This document shows positions 1 to 8,718 of a stretch of DNA of 64,000 nucleotides, one piece after another. The DNA comes from Rhodopseudomonas palustris (GTDB taxonomy: Bacteria > Pseudomonadota > Alphaproteobacteria > Rhizobiales > Xanthobacteraceae), in contig NZ_CP041387.1 in assembly GCF_007005445.1 (NCBI RefSeq), forward strand, positions 4,665,501-4,729,500, given 5' to 3'. The stretch's first letter is position 1, and every line of letters starts with the position of its first letter. A program made the position numbers and the translations under genes. The notes beneath the pieces were generated by a model. The model was not told where the DNA came from. It did not search any database and saw nothing but the letters and a program-made list of their open reading frames with translations.

Positions 1-186
1 GCACCGATCAGCGAACGTCGCCATTTACAGTGCCGGCGAACGCCAAGTCAAGAACGTGATGGCGGATTGTGACAACACGTCATCGTCTCTCGGCTTAATT
101 GCCTTGAGTTCCCTTGTTTGGGCGGGGTCGAAACGATATTTACGGCACAGCCCTCCCGCGCTCGAACCCGCGAGTGTTTCGTCGCC

Positions 187-477
187 ATGCGCCCTATCGT
201 TTTCGTCCTGATTCAGGCTATCAACCTTTACATGTACCTGTTGATCGCATCAGCGATCATGTCTTGGCTGGTTGCATTCAATGTCGTAAACACGCGCAAT
301 CAATTCGTGGGCATGATTGCGGACTTTCTCTATCGCATAACTGAGCCTGTTCTGAGGCCAATTCGCGAGAGACTTCCCAATCTTGGTGGCTTGGACGTCT
401 CACCGCTAGTGGTGTTTTTCGGTCTCTGGATCGTCCAGCTCTACATAGTCGAGTATATCTACCCCAACGTTCCATAG
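187..477 (+). CDS. YggT family membrane protein
   Basis: A 96-residue, mostly hydrophobic protein with two membrane segments, near residues 3-27 and 70-90, separated by a short polar loop containing the family-typical TEPVLRPIRERLP stretch. YggT proteins are small inner-membrane proteins; some are linked to osmotic tolerance or to placing division and thylakoid proteins, but the biochemical role is unknown. I start at the ATG giving MRPIVF because the upstream in-frame extension to position 118 is polar and unlike the family. It sits 5 bp before a DUF167 gene, the usual YggT-YggU arrangement, so the two are probably cotranscribed. Confidence 0.85.
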   Translation: MRPIVFVLIQAINLYMYLLIASAIMSWLVAFNVVNTRNQFVGMIADFLYRITEPVLRPIRERLPNLGGLDVSPLVVFFGLWIVQLYIVEYIYPNVP

Positions 478-482
478 TTTCG

Positions 483-806
483 ATGGAAGCTTGGCGGTAT
501 TCAGCTCAGGGCGTCGCGGTAGCGGTGCGGGTCACCCCGCGCGGCGGCCGCGACGACATCGACGGGCTGGAGACGCTGTCCGACGGCCGGCCGGTGTTGA
601 AAGTGCGGGTCCGGGCGATCGCCGATGGCGGCGAAGCCAACCGGGCGGTGACGGAGCTGCTGGCCAAAGCGGTCGGCGTGCCGAAGCGCAATGTCAGGCT
701 ACTGTCGGGCGCGACCTCGCGGCAGAAGCAGATCGCGATCGACGGCGATCCAAAACAGCTCGGCGAGGTGTTGCGCCGCCTGGTGGCGGCCAAGCCCGCC
801 GAATAA
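483..806 (+). CDS. DUF167 (YggU family) protein
   Basis: A 107-residue protein with the DUF167 pattern: an N-terminal [14 protein letters not shown] strand-turn, a central [17 protein letters not shown] segment and [10 protein letters not shown] near the C-terminus. The fold is a small alpha/beta domain of unknown function that often follows yggT, as here (5 bp gap). A strong hairpin with a T tract follows it, so the yggT-DUF167 unit probably ends before folD. Family assignment is secure; function is not known. Confidence 0.85.
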   Translation: MEAWRYSAQGVAVAVRVTPRGGRDDIDGLETLSDGRPVLKVRVRAIADGGEANRAVTELLAKAVGVPKRNVRLLSGATSRQKQIAIDGDPKQLGEVLRRLVAAKPAE

Positions 807-841
807 TCACCCGGGAGGCCCGCGAGGGCGATCCACCGTTC

Positions 842-867
842 GCCTCTCCGCTCCGGAGAGGCTTTTT
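842..867 (+). terminator. Rho-independent terminator after DUF167 gene
   Basis: An 8-bp perfect stem (GCCTCTCC / GGAGAGGC) with a 5-nt loop is followed directly by five T residues. It lies 35 bp after the DUF167 stop and before folD, and so separates the two transcription units. Confidence 0.7.
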
Positions 868-912
868 CATTTCGATGCGGACGCATCGGCTGGACCAGTC
901 AAAGAGGACGAC

Positions 913-1800
913 ATGACCGCCCGGATCATCGATGGAAAAATCATCTCGGCCGAGCTGCGCGCCCGCGTCGCCGCCGAGGTCGCGCGGCTGAAGACCGACC
1001 ACGGCATCACGCCGGGCCTCGCGGTGGTGCTGGTCGGCAACGACCCCGCTTCCGAGGTCTATGTCCGCTCCAAGCACAAGCAGACCCAGGAGGCCGGCAT
1101 GGCCTCGTTCGAGCACCGGCTGCCCGCCGACGTGCCGCAGGCCGAGCTGATGGCGTTGATCGCAAAGCTCAATGCCGATCCGGCGGTGCACGGCATCCTG
1201 GTGCAATTGCCGCTGCCGAAGGGACTCGACAGCAACGCGGTGATCGACGCCATCGATCCGGCCAAGGATGTCGACGGCCTCAACCCGACCAATGCCGGCC
1301 GGCTCGCCTCCGGCCTGTTCGCGCTGACGCCGTGCACGCCGCTCGGCAGCATCATCATGGCCAAGACGGTGCACGCCTCGCTCGAAGGCATGAACGCGCT
1401 GGTGATCGGCCGCTCCAATCTGGTCGGCAAGCCGCTGGTGCAATTGCTGCTCAACGAGAACGCCACCGTGACGATCGCGCATTCGCGCACCCGCGACCTG
1501 CCGGCGCTGTGCCGCCAGGCCGATCTGGTGTTCGCGGCGGTCGGCAAGGCCGAGATGGTGAAGGGCGACTGGATCAAGCCGGGCGCCACCGTGATCGACG
1601 TCGGTATCAACCGGACGCCGGGCAAGGACGGCGGCAAGGACAAGCTGCTCGGCGACGTCGCGTTCGACGAGGCCAAGGAGGTCGCCGGCGCGATTACGCC
1701 AGTCCCCGGCGGCGTCGGCCTGATGACGGTGGCGTGCCTCCTGGTCAACACCGTCCGCGCCGCCTGCGCGATCCACGGCCTGCCGAAGCCGGCGGTGTGA
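913..1800 (+). CDS. folD: Bifunctional methylene-THF dehydrogenase / methenyl-THF cyclohydrolase
   Basis: A 295-residue protein, the normal FolD length. FolD interconverts 5,10-methylene-THF and 10-formyl-THF using NADP, supplying one-carbon units in the cytoplasm. Visible marks are the substrate-domain segment [15 protein letters not shown] with the catalytic Tyr and Lys, the QLPLPKGL segment, [13 protein letters not shown], the Rossmann dinucleotide segment [17 protein letters not shown], and the C-terminal [16 protein letters not shown] signature. The ATG at 913 gives the standard MTARIIDGK start and lies behind an AGAGGACGAC sequence; the longer upstream frame would run back through the terminator. 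Confidence 0.95.
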   Translation: MTARIIDGKIISAELRARVAAEVARLKTDHGITPGLAVVLVGNDPASEVYVRSKHKQTQEAGMASFEHRLPADVPQAELMALIAKLNADPAVHGILVQLPLPKGLDSNAVIDAIDPAKDVDGLNPTNAGRLASGLFALTPCTPLGSIIMAKTVHASLEGMNALVIGRSNLVGKPLVQLLLNENATVTIAHSRTRDLPALCRQADLVFAAVGKAEMVKGDWIKPGATVIDVGINRTPGKDGGKDKLLGDVAFDEAKEVAGAITPVPGGVGLMTVACLLVNTVRAACAIHGLPKPAV

Positions 1801-1822
1801 TGTCGCGCGTCTAATTCTCCAG

Positions 1823-1923
1823 CCGTCATCGCCCGGCTTGACCGGGCGAACCAGTATTCCGCGCGCAGATGGTTTTCGAGACGTCTCGGCGTACTGGGTC
1901 ACCCGCCTTCGCGGGTGACGACA
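1823..1923. repeat. Intergenic palindromic repeat (GTCAT...GTGAC type)
   Basis: Two hairpin arms, GTCATCGCCCGG-TTGA-CCGGGCGA at the left and TCACCCGCCTTCGCGGGTGA at the right, bracket about 50 bp between the convergent ends of folD and the M20 peptidase gene. It belongs to the family of GTCAT-starting imperfect palindromes found at eight other places in the window. Confidence 0.6.
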
Positions 1924-1974
1924 GTTATTGGTGCTGCCATGCGGTGCGCCTGATCCAGGGCGCGCGACCGCGCA

Positions 1975-3456
1975 CTAACCCGCCGTGCTCTGCATCAGCC
2001 GCACGTAGAACCGGATCATGTCGGCGTAGTTCTTGATGCTGATGCGCTCGTTGGTGCCGTGGAAACGCTTGAGGTCTTCGGGCGTGGCGCGGACCGGCGA
2101 GAACCGGAAGATGTTGTCGGCGACCTGCGCGTAGTGCCTTGAGTCGGTCGCGGCGATCATCAGGCCGGGAGCGACAATGACGTCCGGAAACACCTCGCGA
2201 ATGGTGCGATTCAGCGCCAGATAGGACGCGCTCTTGGTGCCGGTCACCGGCGGCGGATCGAAATTGCCGTCGAACCCCTGGATCGCGATCTTGTCGTTGG
2301 CGACCACGCTGCGGACGTGATCGGTGACGCTGGCCTGGGTGTCGCCCGGCAGCAGGCGGAAATTGACGCTGGCCTCGGCGACGCCGGGCAGCACGTTGTC
2401 CTTGTCGCCGGCGTTGAACACGGTCAGCGCCGTCGTCGTCTGCACCATCGCGGCGGTGGTGCCGCTCTTGGCGAATTCGCGCAGCAGCAGCGGCCGGAAC
2501 AGCCACAGGTTGGACAGCGCGACCCGGCTGAAGCCGCTCATCTCGGGCGCCAGGGTGTCGAACATCTCGGCCACCGAGCCGCGGATCCGCATCGGCAGCC
2601 GGTTGTCTTCCAGATGCGTCAGCGCCGCCGCCAGCATCCCGATCGCGGTGTCGCGCGGCGGCATCGACGAATGCCCCGGGGTGCCGCGGGCCGTCAGCAC
2701 CAGCGTGGCGTAGCCCTTCTCGGAGACGCCGATCAGCGCTGCCGGCTTGTCGAGCCCCTTCAGCACCCCGTCGGTGATCAACAGCCCCTCGTCGAGCACG
2801 AAATCCAGCCGCACGTTGCGCGAGGCGAGCAGCTCGGCGATCTTGGCGGCGCCGCGCAGGCCGGAGACCTCCTCGTCATGACCGAACGCGAAATAGATCG
2901 TGCGTTTCGGCCGGAAGCCCTGCTTGGCCATCAGCTCGGCGGCCTCCAGCATGGCGTAGAGGTTGCCCTTGTCGTCCCACGAGCCGCGGCCCCAGACGTA
3001 GCCGCCTTCGATCGCGCCGCTGAACGGCGGCTGCTGCCAGTCGGCTTCCGTCTTGGGCGCGATCGGCACGACGTCCTGATGCGCCAATAGCCCGATCGGC
3101 TTGGCCTGCGGATCGCTGCCTTCCCAAGTGTAGAGCAGGCTGTGGCCGCCGACGATTTCGCGCTTCGCCGCGGCATGGAACGCCGGGAAGCTGGATTCGA
3201 TATGCGCGCGCAAGTCCCGCAGCGCGTCGGCGCCCTGCTCGGGATTGAGGAAATTGGAGATGGTCGGAAAGCGGATCGACTGCGACAGCCGCTGCGCGGC
3301 ACCCTGCTCGTCGATCGCGATCGGCGGCACCGCGGCGACGTCGATCTGCCGCGAGCCGTGCCGCAAGGTGTTGTAGGCCAGCACCCCGGCCAGAGCCGCG
3401 ACCGCCAGGACAGCGATCGCGACCAGGTTACGAATCCATCGAAGCAGCCGGCGCAT
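1975..3456 (-). CDS. M20 family metallopeptidase, membrane-anchored
   Basis: A 493-residue protein. Residues 1-35 hold an Arg-rich start and one hydrophobic segment, an uncleaved anchor or signal. The rest is an M20/M28-type dinuclear zinc peptidase of the carboxypeptidase S / aminoacylase kind: LLAHQDVVP (metal-binding His-x-Asp), then GRGSWDDKGN, then GHDEEVSGLRGA (catalytic Glu pair), a dimerisation domain, and a C-terminal metal-binding His in RFHGTNERIS. It probably trims peptides or N-acyl amino acids at the periplasmic face. I chose the ATG that gives MRRLLRWIRN because upstream codons overlap the ppa gene in a shadow frame. Confidence 0.88.
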   Translation of the reverse strand: MRRLLRWIRNLVAIAVLAVAALAGVLAYNTLRHGSRQIDVAAVPPIAIDEQGAAQRLSQSIRFPTISNFLNPEQGADALRDLRAHIESSFPAFHAAAKREIVGGHSLLYTWEGSDPQAKPIGLLAHQDVVPIAPKTEADWQQPPFSGAIEGGYVWGRGSWDDKGNLYAMLEAAELMAKQGFRPKRTIYFAFGHDEEVSGLRGAAKIAELLASRNVRLDFVLDEGLLITDGVLKGLDKPAALIGVSEKGYATLVLTARGTPGHSSMPPRDTAIGMLAAALTHLEDNRLPMRIRGSVAEMFDTLAPEMSGFSRVALSNLWLFRPLLLREFAKSGTTAAMVQTTTALTVFNAGDKDNVLPGVAEASVNFRLLPGDTQASVTDHVRSVVANDKIAIQGFDGNFDPPPVTGTKSASYLALNRTIREVFPDVIVAPGLMIAATDSRHYAQVADNIFRFSPVRATPEDLKRFHGTNERISIKNYADMIRFYVRLMQSTAG

Positions 3457-3491
3457 CGGAACTCCTGTTCGCCGGCGCTTCTCCCGGCCGC

Positions 3492-4031
3492 TCAGCCCTT
3501 GGCCTGCTTGGCCCGATCCAGGCCCTCGAGGATCAGCTTGTGGGCCTCTTCGGCGCCGCCCCAACGCAGCACCTTGACCCACTTGCCGGGCTCGAGGTCC
3601 TTGTAATGCTCGAAGAAGTGCTGGAACTGCGCCAGCGTGATCTCCGGCAGATCCGAGTAGGTCTTGATGCGGTCGTAGCGCTGGGTCAGCTTCGACGACG
3701 GTACTGCGATGATCTTCTCGTCGTGACCGGCTTCGTCGCTCATATACAGCACGCCGACCGGGCGAACGCTCATCACCGCGCCCGGCACGATGCCGCGGGT
3801 GTTGGCGACCAGCACGTCGCAGGGGTCGCCGTCGTCCGACAGGGTGTGGGGGATGAAGCCGTAATTCCCCGGATAGTGCATCGAGGTATAGAGGAACCGA
3901 TCCACCACCAAAGTACCGGCGGCCTTGTCCATTTCGTACTTGATCGGCTCACCGCCGACCGGCACCTCGATGATGACGTTGACGTCATAGGGAGGGTTTA
4001 CGCCGACGGGGATTGCGTCGATGCGCATCAA
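3492..4031 (-). CDS. ppa: Inorganic pyrophosphatase
   Basis: A 179-residue family I soluble pyrophosphatase, which hydrolyses pyrophosphate to phosphate with Mg2+ and drives biosynthetic reactions in the cytoplasm. The active-site signature [10 protein letters not shown] follows NYGFIPHTL, and further expected motifs are present ([31 protein letters not shown] with the conserved YKDLE, and KWVKV). The start [10 protein letters not shown] matches alphaproteobacterial homologues. It lies 35 bp upstream of the M20 peptidase gene on the same strand; cotranscription is possible. Confidence 0.96.
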   Translation of the reverse strand: MMRIDAIPVGVNPPYDVNVIIEVPVGGEPIKYEMDKAAGTLVVDRFLYTSMHYPGNYGFIPHTLSDDGDPCDVLVANTRGIVPGAVMSVRPVGVLYMSDEAGHDEKIIAVPSSKLTQRYDRIKTYSDLPEITLAQFQHFFEHYKDLEPGKWVKVLRWGGAEEAHKLILEGLDRAKQAKG

Positions 4032-4106
4032 GAGCTCCAGAGTGAGTTGATTTCAGGAACTACCCGAATAGCCTGCGCTCGCGGTGTTCGCCAGCGCAAA
4101 AAAGGC

Positions 4107-4616
4107 TCAGTTGCTCCAGGCAAACGCAACCTTGTCGAGCGACTTCGGCCCGAACCGCTCCGACGAGCGCGCCACCATCCGGCCGCCCAGAGCCCGATAG
4201 AACTCGGTCGCCGGCTCGTTGTCCGACAGCGCCCAGATCACCATGCTTTTCAGGCCGCTCTGCACCAGATCGCGGCGGGCGGCGGCGAACAGGCGGCGAC
4301 CGAAGCCGAGCCCCTGGAACTCGGGACGCAGATACAATTCGTAGATCTCGCCTTCGAACTGCAGGCTGCGGGCGCGGTTACGACCGTAATTGGCGTAGCC
4401 GGCGATCTTGTCGCCGAAGCACAGCACGCTGATTCGGCTGCCCTTGCGGATCGCCGAATCCCACCAGGTCGGGCCGCGGCGGTTGATCAGCTTTTCCAGC
4501 TCCGCGCCGGGGATGATGCCCTGATAAGCGGACCGCCAGGCTTCGTCATGGGTGGCCGCGACCGCGGACGCATCCGCTGCCTTTGCCGCTCGTACCTCGA
4601 TCAGGGTCGTGCTCAT
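4107..4616 (-). CDS. GNAT family N-acetyltransferase
   Basis: A 169-residue single-domain GNAT protein. The acetyl-CoA pyrophosphate-binding motif A is visible as LRPEFQGLGFGRRLF, near residue 100, after the strand EIYELYL; the C-terminal NEPATEFYRALGGR segment is typical of motif B. An early AWRSAYQGIIP segment is common in the RimI-like group. The acceptor substrate cannot be read from sequence. The start at MSTTLIEVRAA is preferred over the in-frame start 14 codons upstream because it begins right at the first GNAT strand. Confidence 0.85.
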   Translation of the reverse strand: MSTTLIEVRAAKAADASAVAATHDEAWRSAYQGIIPGAELEKLINRRGPTWWDSAIRKGSRISVLCFGDKIAGYANYGRNRARSLQFEGEIYELYLRPEFQGLGFGRRLFAAARRDLVQSGLKSMVIWALSDNEPATEFYRALGGRMVARSSERFGPKSLDKVAFAWSN

Positions 4617-4789
4617 AGGCAGATCAAAGCAAGTCGCGGCGCCGGCTTCAAGCTCCAACGTTAATTATCGGTTAACGTGTGGATTTTCTGCACCAGCCAC
4701 GGCAGGAATGTGCCGAAATCGGACAAACGCCGGTCCGAGCTGCGGGTTTTCGCACCGAATTGCTGCACGCGCGACAGGTGTCATCACGG

Positions 4790-6058
4790 TTAGTTCGCCG
4801 CGAAACCGACATCGCTGCGACAATCGATCGCTTGCCGCGCTGCACGCTCGCCCGAATCACGCGCGCCGTGGGCTGTCGAGAAGAACTGCGGCGAGGTCGC
4901 TTCTCCGGCGAAGAACAAACGGCCGTCGACCGGCGCGGCCAGCAGGGCGCGGGCGCCGGCGTGGCCGGGCAGCGCGTGCGAATAGGCGCCGCGCGCGAAC
5001 GGATCGTGAGCCCAACGCGACTCCGCCAGCGGCGACAGCTTGCGGCGGATGTTGTTGCCGAGCAGATCGGCGATCTCGTCGATCGCCTGCGCGGCGAACG
5101 CGCCGTCGCCGGCGTCTTCCAATTCGCGCGCGTAGCGGCCGCCGAAGAAACCCTCAATACAATCATGGCCGAACGGGCGCAGGTGATACGTCCCCATTGC
5201 GCTCCGCATGGTGGCGGCGCGTAAGTTGCCGTCGGCAGGAAAGTCGTTGGGGTCCGACAGCTTCAGCATCACCTTGTCGTCGACGCCGAGCGGCAGATTT
5301 CGCGCGGCGTCGAGCTTGTCCGGCAACGCCGGCGCGAACCGGATCGCCTCGCTTGCGATCAGGTTGGTCGGCACCGTGACGATGACCTGACCGGCGACCA
5401 GCGTTCCGAGCGATGTCTCCAGCTTGATCTGGCGGCCGGAGTGATCGATCCGCTCGACCACGCAGGTCAGCACCACCGGGCAGGGCCCGCCATAAGCCGC
5501 AATCAGCGTGCCGTAGCCCTCGCGGACCCGCCAGTTGATGCCGGTGTCGCGATAGGATTCGAGATCGTGCACCGAGATGCGATCGAGCTCGGCGCCGTTG
5601 ACGTAGGTCGACACCGCATCGATCATCGGATTCCAGCGGTTGCCCGGCTCCAGCAAGGTGGCGGCAGCGACGTCGCTCTTCCTTTTGGCCGCACGCCAGA
5701 CCCGTTCGTCGAACGCATCGAGCGCCTTGCCGAAGGCGACGCGGTCGCGCTTCGGAAACACGTCGCCGAAGCTCGCCTCGCTCCACGGCGGATGGGTCTT
5801 GTCGATGCCGATGCCGAGCAGGCCGGCGATGCCGACGAAGGAATTCTCGTCGGCCGAATGCAGCCAGCCGCAGCCGACGTCGAACGCGATCTCCGGCGTC
5901 ACCATCCGGGTCCAGGCCCGGCCGCCGATCCGGTCCCGAGCTTCGAGCACGAGCACCGAGACACCCGCCCCCTCCAGCGCCCGCGCCGCGCCGAGGCCGG
6001 CCGCACCGGCGCCGATGATCGCGATGTCGACCGAGGACGGAAAGCTGGATGACGGCAT
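4790..6058 (-). CDS. Flavin monoamine oxidase family FAD-dependent oxidoreductase
   Basis: A 422-residue flavoprotein with the N-terminal FAD-binding dinucleotide motif DIAIIGAGAAGLGAARAL, followed by VLEARDRIGGRAW, which together mark the amine oxidase (MAO/polyamine oxidase) superfamily. The C-terminal FAD segment reads LFFAGEATSPQFF. These enzymes oxidise amines to imines and make H2O2. The substrate is unknown. There is no signal peptide, so it should be cytoplasmic. MPSSSFPSS is the preferred start; MVGSR, five codons upstream, is possible. It is alone between typA and the acetyltransferase gene. Confidence 0.87.
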   Translation of the reverse strand: MPSSSFPSSVDIAIIGAGAAGLGAARALEGAGVSVLVLEARDRIGGRAWTRMVTPEIAFDVGCGWLHSADENSFVGIAGLLGIGIDKTHPPWSEASFGDVFPKRDRVAFGKALDAFDERVWRAAKRKSDVAAATLLEPGNRWNPMIDAVSTYVNGAELDRISVHDLESYRDTGINWRVREGYGTLIAAYGGPCPVVLTCVVERIDHSGRQIKLETSLGTLVAGQVIVTVPTNLIASEAIRFAPALPDKLDAARNLPLGVDDKVMLKLSDPNDFPADGNLRAATMRSAMGTYHLRPFGHDCIEGFFGGRYARELEDAGDGAFAAQAIDEIADLLGNNIRRKLSPLAESRWAHDPFARGAYSHALPGHAGARALLAAPVDGRLFFAGEATSPQFFSTAHGARDSGERAARQAIDCRSDVGFAAN

Positions 6059-6112
6059 GCGCGATCCTACCACGGGTCTGACGGCGGTTCGATGTCAGGG
6101 CCCCTGAAACGA

Positions 6113-6140
6113 CGATGCCCGGCACGAAGGCCGGGCATCG
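6113..6140 (-). terminator. Probable terminator of typA
   Basis: An 11-bp perfect stem (CGATGCCCGGC with its complement) and a 6-nt loop lie between the typA stop and the start of the amine oxidase gene. Read on the minus strand it is followed only by a short TCGTTTC tract, so termination may be weak. Confidence 0.5.
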
Positions 6141-6164
6141 GAAATCAGAGAATGAGGCAGACGA

Positions 6165-7988
6165 TCAGGCGACCGCCTGCTTGCTCTTTTCGGCGCGCTT
6201 GCGCTCGTTGGGATCGAGCAGGCGCTTGCGCAGCCGGATCGACTTCGGGGTGATCTCGACCAGCTCGTCGTCCTCGATATAGGCCAGCGCCTTTTCCAGC
6301 GTCATCCGGATCGGCGGCGTCAGGCGCACCGCTTCGTCCTTCGAGGTGGTGCGGATGTTGGTGAGCTGCTTGCCCTTGAGCACGTTGATCTCGAGATCGT
6401 TGTCGCGGGTGTGCTCGCCGACGATCATGCCCTTGTAGACCTTCCAGCCCGGCTCGATCATCATCGGGCCGCGATCTTCCAGCTTGAACATCGCGTAGGC
6501 GACCGCCTCGCCCTGATCGTTGGAGATCAGCACACCGTTGCGGCGGCCCTGGATCTCGCCGCGATACGGCAGGTAGTCGTGGAACAGCCGGTTCATGATC
6601 GCGGTGCCCTTGGTATCGGTCATCAGTTCGCCCTGGTAACCGATCAGGCCGCGGGTCGGCGCGTAGAACACCAGGCGCAGACGATTGCCGCCCGAGGGCC
6701 GCATCTCGATCATCTCGGCCTTGCGCTCGCTCATCTTCTGCACGACGACGCCGGAGAACTCCTCGTCGACGTCGATGACGACTTCCTCGACCGGCTCGAG
6801 GAGCTGGCCGTTCTCGTCGCGGGTCAGCACCACGCGCGGACGCGACACGCTGAGTTCGAAGCCTTCACGGCGCATGTTCTCGATCAGGATCGCGAGCTGC
6901 AATTCGCCGCGGCCCGACACTTCCATCGCGTCCTTGTCGGCGGATTCGACGACGCGCAGCGCGACGTTGCCCTCGGCCTCGCGGAGCAGGCGGTCGCGGA
7001 TCAGGCGGCTGGTCACCTTGTCGCCTTCGGTGCCGGCGAGCGGCGAGTTGTTGACGATGAACGACATCGACACGGTCGGCGGATCGATCGCCTGGGCCTG
7101 GATCGGGGTATCGACCGCCGGGTCGCAGAAGGTGTCGGCGACGGTACCCTTGGTCAGGCCGGCGATGGCGACGATGTCGCCGGCTTCGGCGATGTCGAGC
7201 GGCACGCGCTCGAGGCCGCGAAACGCCAGGATCTTGCTGATGCGGCCCTGCTCGACCAGCTTGCCGTCGCGCGACAGCACCTTGACGGCCTGGTTCGGCT
7301 TCACCGAGCCCGACGCGATGCGGCCGGTGATGATGCGGCCGAGATAGGGGTTGGCTTCCAGGATGGTGCCGAGCAGGCGGAACGGGCCTTCCTCGACCAC
7401 CGGGGCGTGGACATGCTTGAGCACCAGCTCGAACAGCGGCTTCATGCCTTCCGAGTGGTCGCCGTCCGGCTTATCGGACATCCAGCCGTTCTTGCCGGAG
7501 CCGTACAGGATCGGGAAGTCGAGCTGTTCGTCGGTGGCGTCGAGCGCGGCGAACAGGTCGAACACCTCGTTGACCACTTCGGTGACGCGGGCGTCGGAGC
7601 GGTCGACCTTGTTGATCGCGACGATCGGCTTGAGACCGAGCTTCAGCGCCTTGCCGACCACGAATTTGGTCTGCGGCATCGGGCCTTCGGCGGCGTCGAC
7701 CAGCACGATCACGCCGTCGACCATCGACAGGATGCGCTCGACTTCGCCGCCGAAGTCGGCGTGTCCGGGCGTGTCGACGATGTTGATGTGGGTGTCGCCC
7801 CAGACCACCGAGGTACACTTCGCCAGAATGGTAATGCCGCGCTCGCGTTCGAGATCGTTCGAATCCATCGCCCGTTCGACCTGGCGCTGGTTGTCGCGAT
7901 AGGTACCGGACTGCTGCAGCAGCTTGTCGACCAGGGTGGTCTTGCCGTGGTCAACGTGGGCGATAATGGCAATATTGCGGAGTGTCAT
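6165..7988 (-). CDS. typA: Ribosome-associated GTPase TypA/BipA
   Basis: A 607-residue translational GTPase, the usual BipA length. G1 is AHVDHGKTT, G2 is ERGITI, G3 is DTPGHADFGGE and G4 is NKVDRSDAR; EF-Tu-like domain II and EF-G-like domains III and V follow, then the BipA-specific C-terminal domain (GMIVGEHTRDNDLEINV and the NIRTTSKDEAVRLTPP stretch). BipA binds 70S ribosomes and helps 50S subunit assembly and stress or low-temperature growth. The ATG at 7988 gives MTLRNIAIIAHVDHGK, the standard start; the upstream reading frame is spurious. Confidence 0.96.
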   Translation of the reverse strand: MTLRNIAIIAHVDHGKTTLVDKLLQQSGTYRDNQRQVERAMDSNDLERERGITILAKCTSVVWGDTHINIVDTPGHADFGGEVERILSMVDGVIVLVDAAEGPMPQTKFVVGKALKLGLKPIVAINKVDRSDARVTEVVNEVFDLFAALDATDEQLDFPILYGSGKNGWMSDKPDGDHSEGMKPLFELVLKHVHAPVVEEGPFRLLGTILEANPYLGRIITGRIASGSVKPNQAVKVLSRDGKLVEQGRISKILAFRGLERVPLDIAEAGDIVAIAGLTKGTVADTFCDPAVDTPIQAQAIDPPTVSMSFIVNNSPLAGTEGDKVTSRLIRDRLLREAEGNVALRVVESADKDAMEVSGRGELQLAILIENMRREGFELSVSRPRVVLTRDENGQLLEPVEEVVIDVDEEFSGVVVQKMSERKAEMIEMRPSGGNRLRLVFYAPTRGLIGYQGELMTDTKGTAIMNRLFHDYLPYRGEIQGRRNGVLISNDQGEAVAYAMFKLEDRGPMMIEPGWKVYKGMIVGEHTRDNDLEINVLKGKQLTNIRTTSKDEAVRLTPPIRMTLEKALAYIEDDELVEITPKSIRLRKRLLDPNERKRAEKSKQAVA

Positions 7989-8294
7989 GGCTCTCTGTCG
8001 GTCCTGCGGGCGTTGCCTGAATTCAGCGCGATACAGGCACACCGCGGAATGCGCCAAAGGACGCGCCGCAACCAGCCTGTGTCTGAAACGCGCCGGGCAA
8101 TCGCAATCTGAAATCGCAACAAACAGGCCCGGTCGAACAGGACCGGGCACCAGCACGCGTTGCGACGCAATATACGCAGAAATCGCGAAATCACAATGAC
8201 GGTTGCGGCCGCACAGACCGTCTTTGATGCGGGCGTGGTCGAGGACCGGCCGTCGGCTGACTGACCAGCAGCCGGGAGGGCTTGACCCAGAATG
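7989..8294. other. Intergenic stretch between typA and the cobalamin riboswitch
   Basis: This 300-bp gap is the 5' side of typA, which is on the minus strand, so it should hold the typA promoter. I see no convincing gene; the in-frame extension of typA and the short opposite frames lack family features. The right end runs into the Zur-like palindrome. Confidence 0.5.
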
Positions 8295-8312
8295 GTAATG
8301 TTATAACGTTAC
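8295..8312. promoter_or_regulatory. Zur-like operator palindrome
   Basis: GTAATGTTATAACGTTAC is an 18-bp palindrome with one mismatched pair in an otherwise high-GC region. Its AT-rich GTTATAAC core resembles the binding sites of the zinc regulator Zur (Fur family). It lies about 80 bp upstream of a possible -35 element and about 120 bp upstream of the cobalamin riboswitch of the TonB receptor gene. Assignment to Zur rests on resemblance only. Confidence 0.45.
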
Positions 8313-8390
8313 TTCATCGTCGCTCGAGCAGGTAATTCCATAGTGCAGCCGCTAACCCTCGGATCGATAAGATTTTTTTCTTCCGGTTCG

Positions 8391-8418
8391 TTGACAGCGT
8401 TGCCCGATGTCTTCTACC
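8391..8418 (+). promoter_or_regulatory. Candidate sigma-70 promoter for the riboswitch transcript
   Basis: A perfect -35 hexamer TTGACA (8391-8396) is followed 16 bp later by a poor -10 candidate, TCTACC. The expected transcription start falls just before the cobalamin aptamer, which is the right place. The weak -10 makes this tentative. Confidence 0.35.
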
Positions 8419-8429
8419 GTGCTCAGCGA

Positions 8430-8600
8430 CGGTTCCCGAAAGGGATCAATAGGGAACGCGGTGCGGGTCTTCGGGCCCTATTCCGCGGCTGCCCCCGCAA
8501 CTGTAAGCGGCGAGCCATTCGCCACGCGCCACTGGGGCTTTGGTCCTGGGAAGGCGGTGAATGGCGGCGACCCGCGAGCCAGGAGACCTGCCGTCAGTCG
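8430..8600 (+). ncRNA. Cobalamin riboswitch (B12 element)
   Basis: The conserved parts of the adenosylcobalamin aptamer occur in order: GGTTCCCGAAAGGGATCAAT and AGGGAACGCGGTGCGGGT at the 5' side, CTGCCCCCGCAACTGTAAGCG in the middle (the most conserved core), the B12 box GCCACTGG near 8528, GGGAAGGCGG, and GCGAGCCAGGAGACCTGCC at the 3' end. It lies about 120 bp before the start codon of the TonB receptor gene. Such elements lower expression when cobalamin is plentiful. Which step it controls (transcription or translation) is not clear: no terminator hairpin with a T tract is obvious before the ATG. Confidence 0.93.
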
Positions 8601-8718
8601 TGGTCACACGCGAACACATTGGGCGGGGTGTCCTGGTGCGTGTCGAACCGTAGCCCGCAAGAAGGCTGCGGCAGACCTGTTTCGCGGTGACGTGCCACGT
8701 TAGCCGCGAGCCAAGAAA

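Noticed and set aside
1..186. A gene at the left edge
   Set aside because: The 5' 186 bp have no open frame with codon use or motifs of a gene; it looks like an upstream region of the yggT unit.
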